From the NCBI GenBank assembly GCA_949128115.1, contig OX421965.1:33165681-33229680 (forward strand): a stretch of DNA of 64,000 nt. The letters are read 5' to 3'. Within the stretch, counting starts at the first letter, position 1. The number at the start of each line of letters is the position of its first letter. Below the pieces are notes generated by a model. The model was not told the DNA's origin, searched no databases, and saw nothing but the letters and a program-made list of their open reading frames with translations. The DNA is from Anaspis maculata (Eukaryota > Arthropoda > Insecta > Coleoptera > Scraptiidae). Of the stretch, positions 11,605-25,176 are shown piece by piece. The translations under genes and the position numbers were made by a program.

Positions 11605-14600
11605 CAAATTAATACTGGTAATACAAGCTTTGGTATTCTGGTGTACAAATTTTGGGTCCGTGATCCACCCCTCGCGCCACACAATGAATACAATGATAAC
11701 TTCTAGCCAAGTCGAGAACCATCCCTGTCGGGCACCACAACACCTCTGCACAACACCAAGTAGAGGAGTCCAGTGTCGGCGACAAGCATTACGAAAATAA
11801 ATTATTCATTTTTGGTTGTAAATGACACTACCGTTGAGTTAGAATTCATCCAAAAAATCTAATTTCAGTTTATGATGGGAGCTGTTGTCCTTAAAACACA
11901 ATGCAAGCGGTAAAAGAATGCTAACTGTAAAGAATAGAACCAAACGCCGCAACAGCTTACTCTCCCATTTTCTAGGACGACACTGGTCACCCCAAGGACT
12001 GACACCATAACGTTACACGCCTTCGTTACATCTACTGATGCCATGAACTGAATTCACTCCCATGTGTGGTTCTGCGTTAGTTGTGTGTTGTGATCTAGGC
12101 GCAAGAATAGAAGTTCCACTTCAAAAATTAGGTATAAAATACTCACCTGATATGTACATGGTAATAATAATGCACAGTCTGACTTGGCTTATACAACCGA
12201 ATCCGTATGCCAGGCGATATTTTAGTTTAGGTACAAGAGTGTAGGTGTAGGTACGCATCATATGCGTTGCATCGATATCCGTCTGTAAAAATTTGAAACA
12301 TGGAACGTTGCAAAATCCACCCAAGCGAACTAGATATGTATCATAACACTAAGGTTTTTGAGATTTATATTGGTGAAGAACAGCAAAAATTACAATATTG
12401 GATAGGACGTAGGAAGGTTACGGGGTGATTTGCAATCTATGGATGGCCACGGACGAGTGACCCAGGCATACATAAACATCACGTTTTACGGAACCCTCTG
12501 TGTGATTTTTGTGGACGATCATGAATTTTTCTATTGTTCATTGAGTCTTCGTGATGTTATTATGGATTTATCGATAAAGTCCAGGTGGCTTGCGCTCCCA
12601 GTCCTACAGGGTGATTTATATCGTGTATATCCATGCATCATTTTTCATCATTGTGACCGAGATTGTGACATTGTGTCTCCCAGAAATAAAAATAATTGGA
12701 AAACTTGCAGCATTATAAAAGTGATGGTACGTATTCGTATAGGTAAACTGACTGGGAGAAACCCAGCAATATCGGAATCAGGCTCCTGATTGTGCTGAGA
12801 AAAGGGTTAAATTTTAAAAGGTCACGAAGCTCTCTCACCAGTTGTTCGTTCATCAAGAAGGGCACAACTGTCGAGCAGTGAACTGCTGGAAGTATCTAGT
12901 GATCATCACCTTTATTGCGTTGTGCCATGCCATGCCTTTATCAACCGCATAACAGAATAAAAACAAGAATGCAAGAAGAAGAATATGTGGACTCGCCAGT
13001 TGCTTGATTGCGGAAACCGTCAATTTCTCCAGGCAGATCTAACCGTTTCCCACAATCATAGACACTCCTTTGGAAAAAATCTGAAATTGACAAAATAAAT
13101 CGCACACATGAGGCTGTCAATTATTGCACTACGTAGTATCAAACAATTAATGTGTTTGTTTTTGACGCATAATTTCCAGCCGCCTGGTATGCTTTATAAT
13201 GCCCTGGAGGATATCAAGACTGGTCAGAGTAAAAAGAGCTTATCCAAAGATATCATGTCGTCTCTTAGAATATGTCGTCTACAAGTAGTAATATGAGTGA
13301 TAAACATTGCGAAATTACCGCGACGTTATGTCCTTACTTGGTGAAAGTCTTTAATTACTGCATGTAAAACCGAGCGAGAATTGCACATTAAATAATGTAA
13401 AATATACGACTTGGCATTAAAGCCACCGAAAGTACGCCGATGCTGTAAGTGTGAAGCGTGCATTTGTTTATTTTCGAAAATTCCACCAAAGATCAAACAA
13501 ACGGAGCACATGCTAGTGGCATTTCCTCGTTTTTTGCCCTTTGGGTGCTTTCGATGCTTTCACTTTGGAATGCATCTTACACGGCACTTAGCATATGTGT
13601 CAACTGCTGCTTATTAAATTAAGAATCACCGCGAAGATGATGGAATTTCGATGAAACGTGCAGGCAGTTTGCTCGTCGTTGCGCTTAAACGCTTAATTCG
13701 GTTGGTGAAGGGTTTAAGATTCGGATGAGAGTATTTGACAAATGGTGAACCGTGATCGTCGTAAAAGTGGATTTCAGAAATAATGGGAAACAAAACGTAA
13801 ATTTTTCACTTCACGCCAGGAGAAAAGTAGGTGTTAAAAATAAAAATCTATTTAAACTTGTATAGTGGTTCAAGTTCGTTACAAATCTTGTGCCTACTTG
13901 AGTTGAGACCTGGGCAGTATGGGCGAGTGTACAATAAGCAAATGAAATGCTGATTTGGGAACGTATCCCAGACGTAGCTGTAGCTTTGAAAATAAGGGCT
14001 AAGGGGATGGGCTAGAAAAGGAAAAACTGAAACTTTTAGCTTGAATTTGTATAGTATTATTATATGTAAGAGGATTTATTTTTTTTTCCAGACTGAAACA
14101 ACATTTATTTAGCAATGTAAAATATAAAAAAATGTATAAAATTTCAATAATTATTGAGAAAATATTCAACAGGGAAGGTACAGGGAAGTGTCAAGGAGGG
14201 ATTTCTTGATTCCAAAAACTGACGAAAAAAAAAGAAGCAGAAACTAGCCCAGAAACAACTGGATACTTACACAAACGTCGATTGGGAAAATTGGATTCCA
14301 CTTTCCAAAATGCACTCACCATTTTCAAGATTGCAGAGGTATACCTACACCAACTGATCAATTTCAAACAGATTAGTTTCGGTGACCTTTTTTCCATAAT
14401 ACTCGGTGCGTTTTGGTCCACTTTCATCAACTACATGATTTTTGTATAGTAACCCTATAAGCTAGCCATAAAAGTCCAATTTCAGTAAGGTTCGTAGAAC
14501 AAAAAAGTTAAGTACCTACCTACGTCATTACGAACTTTTAGTTTTCACAGATTCAGTGTGGTCTCACTCCGTATAATCACTTACTTTTATTGCTCTCTTT

Positions 14601-16591
14601 CTGAACAATTCCGTGCCGAGCCCTCTGGCTGTATCCTCCTCTAATGCGCTCGCATCTTGCCGGTATGAACCAATAAACCAGTTGTTTCACTTTCCGACGT
14701 TGAATAATCGCCGCGGCTAATAATGACTGACAACTACTAACTCCAAAGGAAATTAAAATCTATTACTGTGCGATTGCCGTTAACACCTATCGTTCGGATA
14801 CAACGTTGCAAAAATACGTGTGCGTGGTGTGTTTGGACTGTGGGCTTGACACCAAGCTCAACGCAAGGCGATTTTGAAGATGTTTTGCAGTTTTTGGCCA
14901 AGTAGTGAAGCCCACCGCACGTTTTCGCGGTAGAAATGGACGAGAAAAATCAATAAATCAATGTATGCACGATCGGAATTGCCGTGGCCTAGAGTCGGGC
15001 GATGAATAAAAGAGAGCGCCAGCTATTCAATTCATACGTAAGAACTTAGCAAATTACTATAACTTGATTTAATTACGTCTACGCTCTCGACCACGTACAT
15101 TAACATTCGAGCAATGTGCGTCAATAGGCCGTCCAAAAAGTTGACCTTTTGAAGTGTTGCAGTATGCGTTAATGGAACAACTCAATAACGAGTATTCTGC
15201 GCTATACTTGAAATGAAAGAAACACTTACTTGACGAACACAACAGTAACTAGATTAAAAGCTCACGTAGATTACGTGCCCATCCCTGGTACACTTTCGCG
15301 CTGCCTAATTTCTCGACTTCTACTCACATGGTGCCTGTTAACTCCGTTGGACGATAGGAAACGGCTTCGTCATAAAGTAGTACACGAAGAGAAGGCCGCC
15401 CCAAGCACTCGTAATTCATCGCCGATGAGCTCTTAGGATGACCGAGGACACGGTGAGAGCGACGAACTACTGATAGTGACGGATAGGACAAAAATTAGAA
15501 AATATCTAGTTTCTTCAGGGAGGTGCTGAAAATAAGATCATTTCTTCCAAAGAAATAGGGCTTTAATTAGTTTTATCAAATGCTATTGAATAATGCACGC
15601 ATTATCACGTGCATACATGCCTGCATTTTTCAATAAGACTGGATAAAGCATAGTATTCTACTCGCGGGTGAAGGTAATCACTCATACGGATGCTTTACGA
15701 CACTCGCCAAGGCTCGTGTCGGCAAATTGCATCCTCATAAGTAAGAAGCAATCATTACCCACTTGTTGAATAATATACTATTATCATTCATTATTAGTGC
15801 AGTCAAGTACGGGCACATATGCCTTTTTTATAATACAACATGTATCTATGAAAAATAAATTATTTCTATTTCCATTTTGGGTGAGTCCCGTTCTCCGCTG
15901 GGATGAGTCTTGACCCCCTCTCGGGTGAGTCTTGGCCTCCTTCAGCTGGATTGGAGATTTTTTGATGCTTGAAATCGATGAGCGTTAGCTTTGGAGTGTG
16001 TTGCCCTCTGTCGACGCCTGTAGCCTCGAAAAGCGACGTTCCTGGACCTAGTGGGTTGGGATTAGAGCTCAGACAAAACTTTTGCGCGTTTATTCTGAAT
16101 TTGCCTACATATTGATGTCTGCTCCGCCATTGAGTCGCATTTCCGCATCATCCTTTGTTTGGTGTTGAAACGACCCCAGCTATCGTCTTGTACCCCTGAA
16201 TGGGTAGGCAACCCATTATACTGGCATTTAATTCAACTTATTTGGATTAAATCACTTCTCCCGCTTTTGGAACCGCTTGACCGATGATCATCTAGTATCA
16301 GGACGACATCCCGTTGTGCCTCTCTTCTTGTTGTTCGATTATAGAGTTCTCGAGATTGTTGAGACAGGTCTGACTACGAGTTTGAACGCAATAAGACACA
16401 GTTAAAGTTTTAACATAACATCAATCTATTGACTTCTATGTACAATTCAAAATGTTTAAATAATGGCTCGCTCCTATACCTAGTCCTACCTTCACATCGC
16501 AGGCTAAATTATCTAAAAGATCTAACCTATTCCCGAAGAGATAACTTTCCCCTAATTACCTCAGACGTCCCAGCACCCAACCCTCCGACGA
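11605..16591. other. No gene recognised (about 5 kb)
   Basis: Several short frames, the longest being 119 codons at 12430-12789 on the plus strand, none with a domain I recognise. A short repeat of GGTGAGTCTTG-like words occurs around 15892-15945. No intact element ends are visible. Confidence 0.45.
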
Positions 16592-19500
16592 ACACCTGAC
16601 TCTACACCTTGACCGACATTTAATTCTGACTGTTTTCGCGGTTCAAAGTTCTTTTTGTGATTAAATCAGATCCAACATTTATGTTAGTGTTAGAGGTTAT
16701 GTTAGGGTTAGGCCCGGCTTCTAGACACTGAAAAGAGAAGAGTGACTTTGACCACGAGTGCTATCCAAGATTTGTGGGCCGGTGTGTGTATGGTAGCCCA
16801 CCTAGTTGTGGCATTCTTTTCAAAGGCTGTTGCTTCTTTTTGGGCCATGGTCTCTTTTGCCCGTTTGGAAAGGATTGGATATGGCTACCTTTGTGGGGGC
16901 CTATTCCCTTTTTTCACCGTGAGTCGCCCCCAACGCTCAGAAAGATTCCCGCGGTCGCGCGTGTCTATAACCGGAAATGTTGAACCAAATTTCGCCCTTC
17001 CAAAAACTTTCGAACCGATGGTGAGCGCGAAACAATTACTCTAGTCAAGATACAAATTTAATTTGGAGAACGTTTTGAGCACGCCCCGTATACGCGCTAG
17101 TTCGTTGTTGTTTAGCAGTTTGTGAGAGAAGGCCGCAGCCAGAAGAAACAAAACGCAGAGAATTGACTATACAGGGTGTTCGCCGAAAAGCCGATGCGGA
17201 GAGGCGTCGAAATAATCTTGCCCTAACGCGAAATAATCGCCGTCTACCCTATTCCTGATCGAGCCCTAATAACAATTCATTTTTACAAAGTCCCTATTTG
17301 AACGATGGCGTCGTTGGGTACCGTATTGAATTCATCAGTTTCGAATAAGAACGTCTTCCTTCCCGTAACAAGCTCTATATGGAAATATCCGGAACTGTCG
17401 TGGCGCTAAAACAAAATCATTAGTTTCAAGGAGGGGGGGGGGGTCCATCAATCCGATCAACAATTGCGACTCTACGGCAGGGTCCGAACCCCGATACAAA
17501 CACGATTCTATTTTATTTCAATTACTTGATTTTTCACGTAGTTCTCAAAATTTACATTTTCCGAATAAATAGGAGCTTCAGAAACGCAGAAGAAGCTCAC
17601 CCGCGAGTTTCCAGATCTAACCCACTAGGTCCGGTGCTCTGAGTACCGCAGTCACAAAGCCAAGTCCAGAGGGCCCAAGAGCGCGAATACCTTTCTATGA
17701 AGGTATCCAACAAAGGACGAGGCTTGAAAGTGGCTGTACCTGACGGCAGACAGTAGCGCAGACACCAGCACGTGCAGGCAGATTCAGAACGCACGCGTGA
17801 GCCCCATCATACATTTTCCCGACAAAGCCTAACCGTAAGCAACTATCCCAACTCACCAAGACTAACCTCCCGCTCGTCGAGGTCATCACTCCGCCACACG
17901 AGATACCGAAACGAGAGACCTCATTTCTATCGGGCCTGGTTCATTTAGGGGTTTTAACTCGACATCCTCGAGGTGGGCTAGAACTCATCGTGGAGGGAAC
18001 GCGACTCAGCATCCTGGAGGGGGTTCGAAACACTTCGTCAACGGGTCCCAACTCTACGACTTGGAGAAGGGTCGAAACTCAACACCGGAAGGGCCTTGGC
18101 ACATCGACCTGGAGAAGGGCTGGAACTCGTCGTCGGAGGGCTCTGACTCGACACCTGGAGGCGGATCAAGACTCAACGTCCAAGGGCTCTGACACGACAT
18201 CCTAGAGACGGGTTGCAACTCAACGGGGGAAGCAACTCATCAGTCTCTCGGAGGGTCAAAACTCAACCTGGAGGGTTATCGACTCAGCGTGCCCCCAAGG
18301 GGACCAAAACACGACTCCGAAGGGCTCCAACTCGACTTTCTCCAGGGGGCCTTTGAGACACATCAGCCGGGGGAAATCGACTCGTCATTTTCCAAGTGGG
18401 CTGGGGCTCATCATTGGGGCTTCGACGCTTCGGCCTCTACAACATAAACGGGTTCTAACTCAGCTTCCTCGAAGGGGACTAAAACTCTTCGCTAACAGGC
18501 CCGCAGAAGCACTCGGCAGCGGACGCGACAAGTCGGGAGCGGACGGCAGCCCAGGAGGATTGGTCCAGGTACCACGGTCAATCTCCGGCGATATCCTCCA
18601 TTCCCAGCAATTCGGAATATTTTATTGCATCCAAAACGACCGCGAACGGCGTATAGACGGCTCAGGTAATCTGAGATGTGCGCTGGAGAATGCGACCAGC
18701 GGTGCTAACACGTGTGAATCGGATGGTGGCGGGCAGCGGGCAGCGGACGGTGGCACGGCGCGTCATCACAGCAGGAGCCAGGAACACGGCAGCAGCTAGC
18801 TGGGTCGAAGTGCGGGTGCTTTACTTCATATGCGCCAGTTCACCATTTCGTCGGACATCAAGCAGGAACGGTTTTAGAATTGACGATGAGAAGCAAATAA
18901 ATTATGTTGTAGAGCTTTGCGGGATTTACACGAATGAATTAAATAACTAGCGACATCTTTTAATGATGCCTTGACTCTGAATATTCACATTCTCATACCT
19001 CGATTTCACGGCTTTGAATTATTTTCCTCCGGATTATTTTCGGCCCGCCAAATGCGGGTGGCTTCAGTGTCTTTCACAGAAAAGGTATTCGAGCCCTTCG
19101 GCCCTTTGGGTGATTTGCGTTTTGTCTGCGGTTAACAGAGAGCCACATCTGGTGGGTCAGTTCTAGACGCTTACACGGAGCTAAATTCTGAGAACCGCGG
19201 GAAATCTTATAGTAATTGAAATTAAATAAAATCGCCTTTGTTTATATCAGGGTTCGAACCAGGATCGAACCCTTCCGCAAAGTCTAATTGCTAATAATAA
19301 TCAGTTCTAGACAGCTAACCCTCCCTCCTGGAAACTAATAGCTTTGTTTCAATGTGCAACTGCAGTTATAGTCAAATTTCCTTCTTGGTTGGATTTTCAA
19401 GTACAAGAGAATAATAATTATAATTGACGCTGCCGTGAAGGGGAGTTTCATCTAGAGGAACGTGTGATTTGATCGCGTGGAACTTTTAATTTTGTTACAG

Positions 19501-19742
19501 CGTTCATCTGAAGTTAATAGAGGTAGCCTCTTCGTGAAATGGAGAATCTAAAAGTTCCCACTCACTTGCGAAGTCCACTCACTTCTTTTATAGTGTCTAG
19601 AAGCCAAGCCTAACCCTAACTATAACCTATAATACTAACCTGAATGCCTATATGTTGAATCTGATAAAGCCACAATAAGAGTTTCGAACCACGCTACCCA
19701 AAACAAAGTTTAAATGTTGGTCAAGGTGTGGAATCAAGTGTT
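16592..19742. mobile_element. Possible element bounded by inverted repeats
   Basis: About 154 bp at 16592-16745 (around CTACACCTTGACCGACATTT and GTTAGGGTTAGGC) match, in reverse complement and with moderate divergence, 19572-19742. Both include GGCTTCTAGACACT at the inner side. The 3.15 kb enclosed has no transposase-like frame and holds a degenerate minisatellite. It could be a decayed non-autonomous DNA element, or two opposite copies of one repeat. No target duplication was identified. Confidence 0.4.
17930..18490. repeat. Degenerate GC-rich minisatellite
   Basis: About 20 diverged units of roughly 25-32 bp, each with a core like AACTCAACNTCCTGGAGGGG. The composition is far more GC-rich than the flanks. 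Arg/Thr/Ser-rich frames in this region (for example 17990-18205) are translations of the repeat. Confidence 0.7.
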
Positions 19743-20789
19743 CGTTAAAGTATTGATGTAAAGCGACGATTTATTGAAAAATATCTGAATATATAATTTA
19801 CTACAACTAGAGAAAATTGTATGAACAAGTACTACATAGTGGAACTAACATTATACCATACCCATCTTTAGGACGCCATTTTTGCTCCCGCGACTTATTG
19901 TGTTCAAACTCAGGGTTAAGTTGATCTCAACACTCTCAAGAGCTCTATCCTCGAACCACAAGAAGGAAGCAAAACAGGATGGCGTCCTGATACGAGATGA
20001 TGATCGGCTAGACCATCCCAATAGCAGGAGAAGTAATTTATTTTAGAGAAGTTGGATTAAATTGAATTACAGACTGTTTTTTTTTAGTAATGTCACAATT
20101 TGAATGGCTTTTGGCAGGCGGAGTTTGCAACTCATCAACAGAGGCATGGCAGCATTTTGTAACTTACAGTTTCAAGTTTTGTTTGACACTACAACCACAA
20201 ATGTCAGTCATCAACTCTGTCTGCACAGTGCGACAGAACAAAAAGTTGTGCTTGGCCAAAGCACGAAACACTGGTGAAAAGTCTCTTTGTTTTTTCTTTG
20301 TAGGCATTTCCAAAGACCAGGTATTCACAGAAATGATCAGGGACACCCGTTATCTTAAGGAAAGTATAAAAAATGTCTGCACTGAAGTTACGTCTAGAGA
20401 TTCTGTGATACCCGCCGAGCACTTCATTTCTGATTGAAGGCTTCTTTGGAAAATGGCGGCCACCGCCCTGAAGTTGCACAGAGACAACTTTTACCGTATC
20501 AAAACTCAAATTTTAGGTTTCAATCTGTCATAAGTTTCGAGTGAATTGATACAGAAATGGAGGAGACCTTTGAATTTCAAAACGAGGATTATTGAAAAGT
20601 TGCGTACTTTGTTTACCAGAAGCTACTGATTTAGTGATATTAACAAAAAAAAATACCCTGTATAATGGGTTGTCTATCCATCTATAGGCGTATAAGCAAA
20701 AGAATTGAGGAGTTTCAGTAGTCAAATTGGTCGAAAAAAAAGGCCAAATATTAAGTTGAAGTTAGCCAAAAGCCGCAGTTCACCTCACC
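19743..20789. other. No gene recognised
   Basis: One 115-codon plus-strand open frame (20090-20437) begins ATGTCACAATTTGAATGG. It contains several Cys residues and a hydrophobic stretch, but I recognise no family and it overlaps minus-strand frames of similar length. I treat it as unproven. Confidence 0.4.
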
Positions 20790-21165
20790 ATGCGGGTCGC
20801 AGCAGGCGAATAGGTTTGGTACCTTGTCATAACCATTATACAGTTTCAGAAACAGAAATGTCACCGGTTAGTGGTGGCAGCTCTTGATAATTTTCCTTTT
20901 GAAATTACATGGAGTATAGAGATATCAACAGGTGGGTGGAACACATCTGCTCAATTGGCGGAGGCGCGACTCCCAGAACGTGCTGGTAACATGTGGGTCG
21001 CAGCAAGCGAGTAGGTTTGGTACCTTGTCATAACCAATGTCACCGGTCGGTGGCGGCTCTTGATAATTTTCCATTTGAAATTACATGGAGATATCAACAG
21101 GTGAGTGGAACACATTTGCTCAATTGGCGGAGGCGCATCTCCCAGAACGCGCTGGTAATACACCC
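20790..21165. repeat. Diverged tandem duplication of about 200 bp
   Basis: Two similar units lie in tandem (about 20790-20990 and 20991-21165). Each runs from GGGTCGCAGCA through TAGGTTTGGTACCTTGTCAT, AATTACATGGA and CAATTGGCGGAGGCGC to CTGGTAA. The second is shorter because it lacks small internal segments. Confidence 0.8.
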
Positions 21166-24100
21166 GAAAGTGTTGGATTGTTCGAGAGTCGTCGCCAAGC
21201 CACATGCCGCGATCAATGTGGAATTTGCTGCAGAACCAGCGAAAAGTTTTAGAATAACAGTCAGAGTAATAAGCACCAGTGGGCCGACTGATCTACCCGA
21301 GGATCTACCAGTTTTAAATCCAGAGCGAAAGCGATATACCTAAGCGCAAATAATTGTTGACGTGTACCTATTTATAGTAGTACGTTGTAATAAACAGTGA
21401 GTGTTTAGACGTTCGTCTCAATTATGAAAGAAGCAAAACACGAATTACCACTGTAAACGTATGATCATCTTCACATTTAAGTTTCACACCAAGTTTTCAC
21501 ATTCTTCGAAGTTTCGAGCAATCACTCAAATTTTATAAAAAAAATCCAATCCAAGTGCATACAATCACACAAAAGTAAAGGTGCATGAGTGTACGTTATG
21601 CTTCCTCATGTTGCCTTTGCATCATAATCGTAATAATCATTATAGATAGACTTCTATCCTTCGTGGAAATTGAGGAGTATAAGTACCGTATGATCAAAAA
21701 CTTTCCTCCTCTAGGCAGGCTATGGTCTGGTCATTGGCAAGCAAACGAGGCTGATTTTCGCCAGGCCACAGCCTGCCTAGAGGATGAATGTTTTTGATCA
21801 TGTGGTAGATATAACATAGATATTAGGCATTGAGAATAAGCTAATGTCTAAAGCCAAGGTTCTAAAGCAGCGACTCTTTTCTTTTCAAGTGTTGAACCTT
21901 TGAACTTGCCTTCCAACAACTCTCAGCACCTGGAGCCAGGTTCAATTAGTGCGTTACCAGTTGATGGCCTCTTTGCTCTTCTGTCCTTTGCGAGTGCGTG
22001 CTAACCCGTTGCGATTTATCGCATAATCGTCAACTGCACCCACACGTGCTGTGTAGCGTCCCTATGCGGTGCCTATATGGAAGTTTCCGCACCTAACCTA
22101 TCAATTTACACCCGAATAAAAAGAAACGGGAGAAAAACAATAATAATGAATCCCAGCATACATGACTTTATGATGATGATGTGCCGCGTGGGACGCTCTA
22201 AACCATAATGCAACAACGGATATAAAACGTGTGGATGAAAGAGCCGACGGTGCGGAGGGTACGCCCTTTCTTCTTTGGCCACACACGCCTCATAAATCGC
22301 CTAATGACGGCAATTACACCTTGGAAGACAGAAAGAATAACGCGCATCATAACCGTAGCGCCCTCATTGTCAACGATCCGCATCAATCAAATATCAACCG
22401 TGACCCACACACCGAGAGCTTTGTGTTTCGAATTTTGAACTTCTCATCTTCTCGTCTCGTGTCAGGGGAGAAGTAAGCATTGTAATCAAGTTGGGAAATC
22501 AAAGCGGCCGCGTAACATTTTAGTATCATCATACTATCAACCATTTAATTTTTTTCGCATGTTCAGAGAGTAGTCACTTCTAGAGGAATCAACAGCTTAT
22601 AAATTCCAATACCTGATAGTTAATTTACTAAGAGTACTTACGTCGCAAGTGACAGAACTATGCCCTGTAATACCCAGTACTGCCAAGAAAGTGCTTGTTT
22701 TCTCCCTCTTGAAAGCAAGAAATCCTATACCTGTGGCTTTCTTCTGTGTCAAAAAAGGTTTGATTTGTGCTTTAGCTGCATACTAGCCAGTTCTATTCAT
22801 TTAGGCAAAGGTTAATGCCAATAAAATTATATTTCGCCATTCTTGTATACGACCCCATTGACTTTCGCAGTCCATTTGGCGCCTTTTCTCGGGTTTTGAC
22901 TAATTGTCGGTCTCACTCAGTCAAAATAGCAGCATCGATGAGAGGTCTGCCAATCAGTGACTCTCGAACCTTTTTCTTACGATACGTTTTTCTTTAGGGG
23001 CGGGGGGAGGAGCAAACAAACCTGATTGCACGTTTCGGGGAAAGAAATACTTTTGTTAACGCACACTTTAATTTAGAACGAGTATAAGATTCAATACAAA
23101 TGTTGAATTCAAACTTCAAGTTTTCGACGGATTTTTGGAACCACTGTTAAATATGATGTCCACGACGGTAGCGCCCTTAATTTATTGTTCGGTCTGGTAT
23201 GGCGATTAGCAGTCCAGCTCAGGTACAGCTTCATGTTTATCGTCTAAAAGTGGCATGTGAATGATAGCAGACTTTACTTATCGGCCTCCGAGACCGATCG
23301 TTGCTTTTGACATCAGCTGGTTGACTATTTTCTGACAGCTGACAGTTCCAGTATTGACGTTTTTCAGTCGAAGCAAGGGGAAGATTCTGTTGAACCCATC
23401 AAGACCCATTAGATTCTGGTTGGATTGTGTTTATCAGAAGGCCCTCCGGTAATATAGCACTGCAGGGATAAAATTTAGCCTCTTCGAAACAATTTAGCGA
23501 ACACTGTTTGTGGCTTACGCTAATGTGTTACAGAAGAAAAAAAGATCTGAAATTAACTGCAACTCATGCAACGTCAACAATCAAGATAAATGATAAATGA
23601 AACTATCAAATTGGGTTTTGAATTAAAATGTTTGCGTCTTTTCTTTGCTCATTAATATAGTAAACTCATTTCAGATCCCTTGGTCTTGATAACACCAATA
23701 AGTTAATTGGAAGAATTAGTATGCATGCGGTCCTGGACTTCCTTTTATTTTTCCTTTACCCTTTGTTGACCTCTCCTTTTGCCATCTTCCATTAAATGTT
23801 CAGATCGAGGTACTAGAAAGATGTTTTTGTTGCTTATTGATGATTTTTTTTTCACTGGACACACCTGTAGCATTTTTCAGATAGGGGGACGCAGAAATTT
23901 TTTTTAGTGGAGTTTTCAAGGCAACATGCCATTTTGTCGCTAAGCTCATTAGCAAAGAATTCCCGACGAGCAAACCCACCCAAGCCGATTATAATGACCG
24001 ATGACAACGAAAACCATTTCAAATCCCATAAACTTGTTCCCATTTAATTAAACCCGCTCCTCTTCTTGATTTTTGTGTCAATAAACAGCTTAATTTTGGC

Positions 24101-24865
24101 CATAAAACCTAATCTAAAACGATAGATAATAATTGACCACATCCGAAAATGTACATTAGTATCCACTCAGATTCGACTCTTATACTGTAGGTACTATCCC
24201 AATTTCCAGGTCTTGCTATCTTAAATTGTTATTTTAAGATTCCAATAATCATCAAACGCATTAACATCAACGCCAACAGTTCAAAAATTCAACTTTCGCT
24301 AATTTGTCTGTCGCGTCTGGCGTGTCTCTTATTTCTCTCGGTCTATTTTTTCGAAACCCCTCAAAAGCGGATGTCGTCGCTTTTTCCACTTCGTTACCTA
24401 ATTCCCATGGGAAATTGGTGCAATTGCGAAACATGCTACGCGAGTTCGATCCAGTTTATTTAATGTTTAGTTATTACGGCGTAAAGAACCAAAGAGAATG
24501 ATATGGTGGTATAAAGAGAGGATGGCGATAATTGCAAATTGAGACGTATAATAAAAGGACTCGTTATGATTATTTTATGATCGTGCATTGAACACATTTC
24601 CTCTTCGGCAAGCTAATGAGTTGTTTGTTTTCACACTGAGTGAGATCATTGTAATATTAATGCCTTCTAAATTGGAGTTTATTCATAATGAATAAATATG
24701 CAAGAACAAGTCACTATAAACGTGGATGGCCGATGCACGCCATCATCAAAACGGCACCGTCACTAATCTCCAAACTGGAAGATTAATTCGAATATTATTG
24801 GATCAGTATTGAAGCCCACCTAGAGCGTGATGAGTCAATAAATCTAGCTAGAGAAATGTAGTCCC
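21166..24865. other. No gene recognised (about 3.7 kb)
   Basis: Apart from the small foldback at 21690-21801, I recognise nothing. The overlapping frames at 22200-22480 occur on both strands and carry no domain. A G-rich run lies near 22996-23010. Confidence 0.45.
21690..21801. repeat. Foldback MITE, 112 bp
   Basis: ATGATCAAAAACTTTCCTCC and CTCTAGGCAGGCT on the left pair with AGCCTGCCTAGAG and TTTTTGATCAT on the right. Between them GGTCTGGTC and CCAGGCC extend the stem towards the loop. Confidence 0.75.
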
Positions 24866-25176
24866 TACTCAACAAAATAAGTAAGTGTCGCCCTGCAAAA
24901 TTTGACCTAATTTTGGAACTAGACAACTTTGGAATGCTACAATTAAGCGATTCAATTAATTTTATTTTTGATCAAAGAAGAATTTTGCACCAGGCTATGA
25001 ACACCCTGTAGAAATATTGAGTGAAATATTTCGTGCATCTAAAAATACGGATTAAGAGCTAAAGGACTGGGCTAGCGAAAGGTCTGAAATCTAATTGAAT
25101 CGCTTGTATCGTTCCAAAGTTGTCTAGCTCCAAAGTGAGGTAACATTTTGCAGGGTGACACTTACTTTGTTGAGTA
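24866..25176. mobile_element. Foldback MITE, 311 bp
   Basis: TACTCAACAAAATAAGTAAG at the left matches in reverse the right end CTTACTTTGTTGAGTA. The arms continue through GCCCTGCAAAAT / ATTTTGCAGGGTG and AGACAACTTTGGAA / TTCCAAAGTTGTCT. The loop is near 25000-25030. It has no coding content. Confidence 0.75.

Noticed and set aside
17930..18490. Repeat array resembling a CRISPR at first glance
   Set aside because: Units are diverged and contiguous with no constant repeat or unique spacers, and the DNA is eukaryotic.
19240..19265. tRNA-like internal promoter box (GGTTCGAACC)
   Set aside because: No matching A box or cloverleaf arms can be drawn upstream, so no tRNA or SINE call is justified.
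22100..22476. Several overlapping frames of 60-80 codons
   Set aside because: Similar lengths on both strands, no domain, no splice support.
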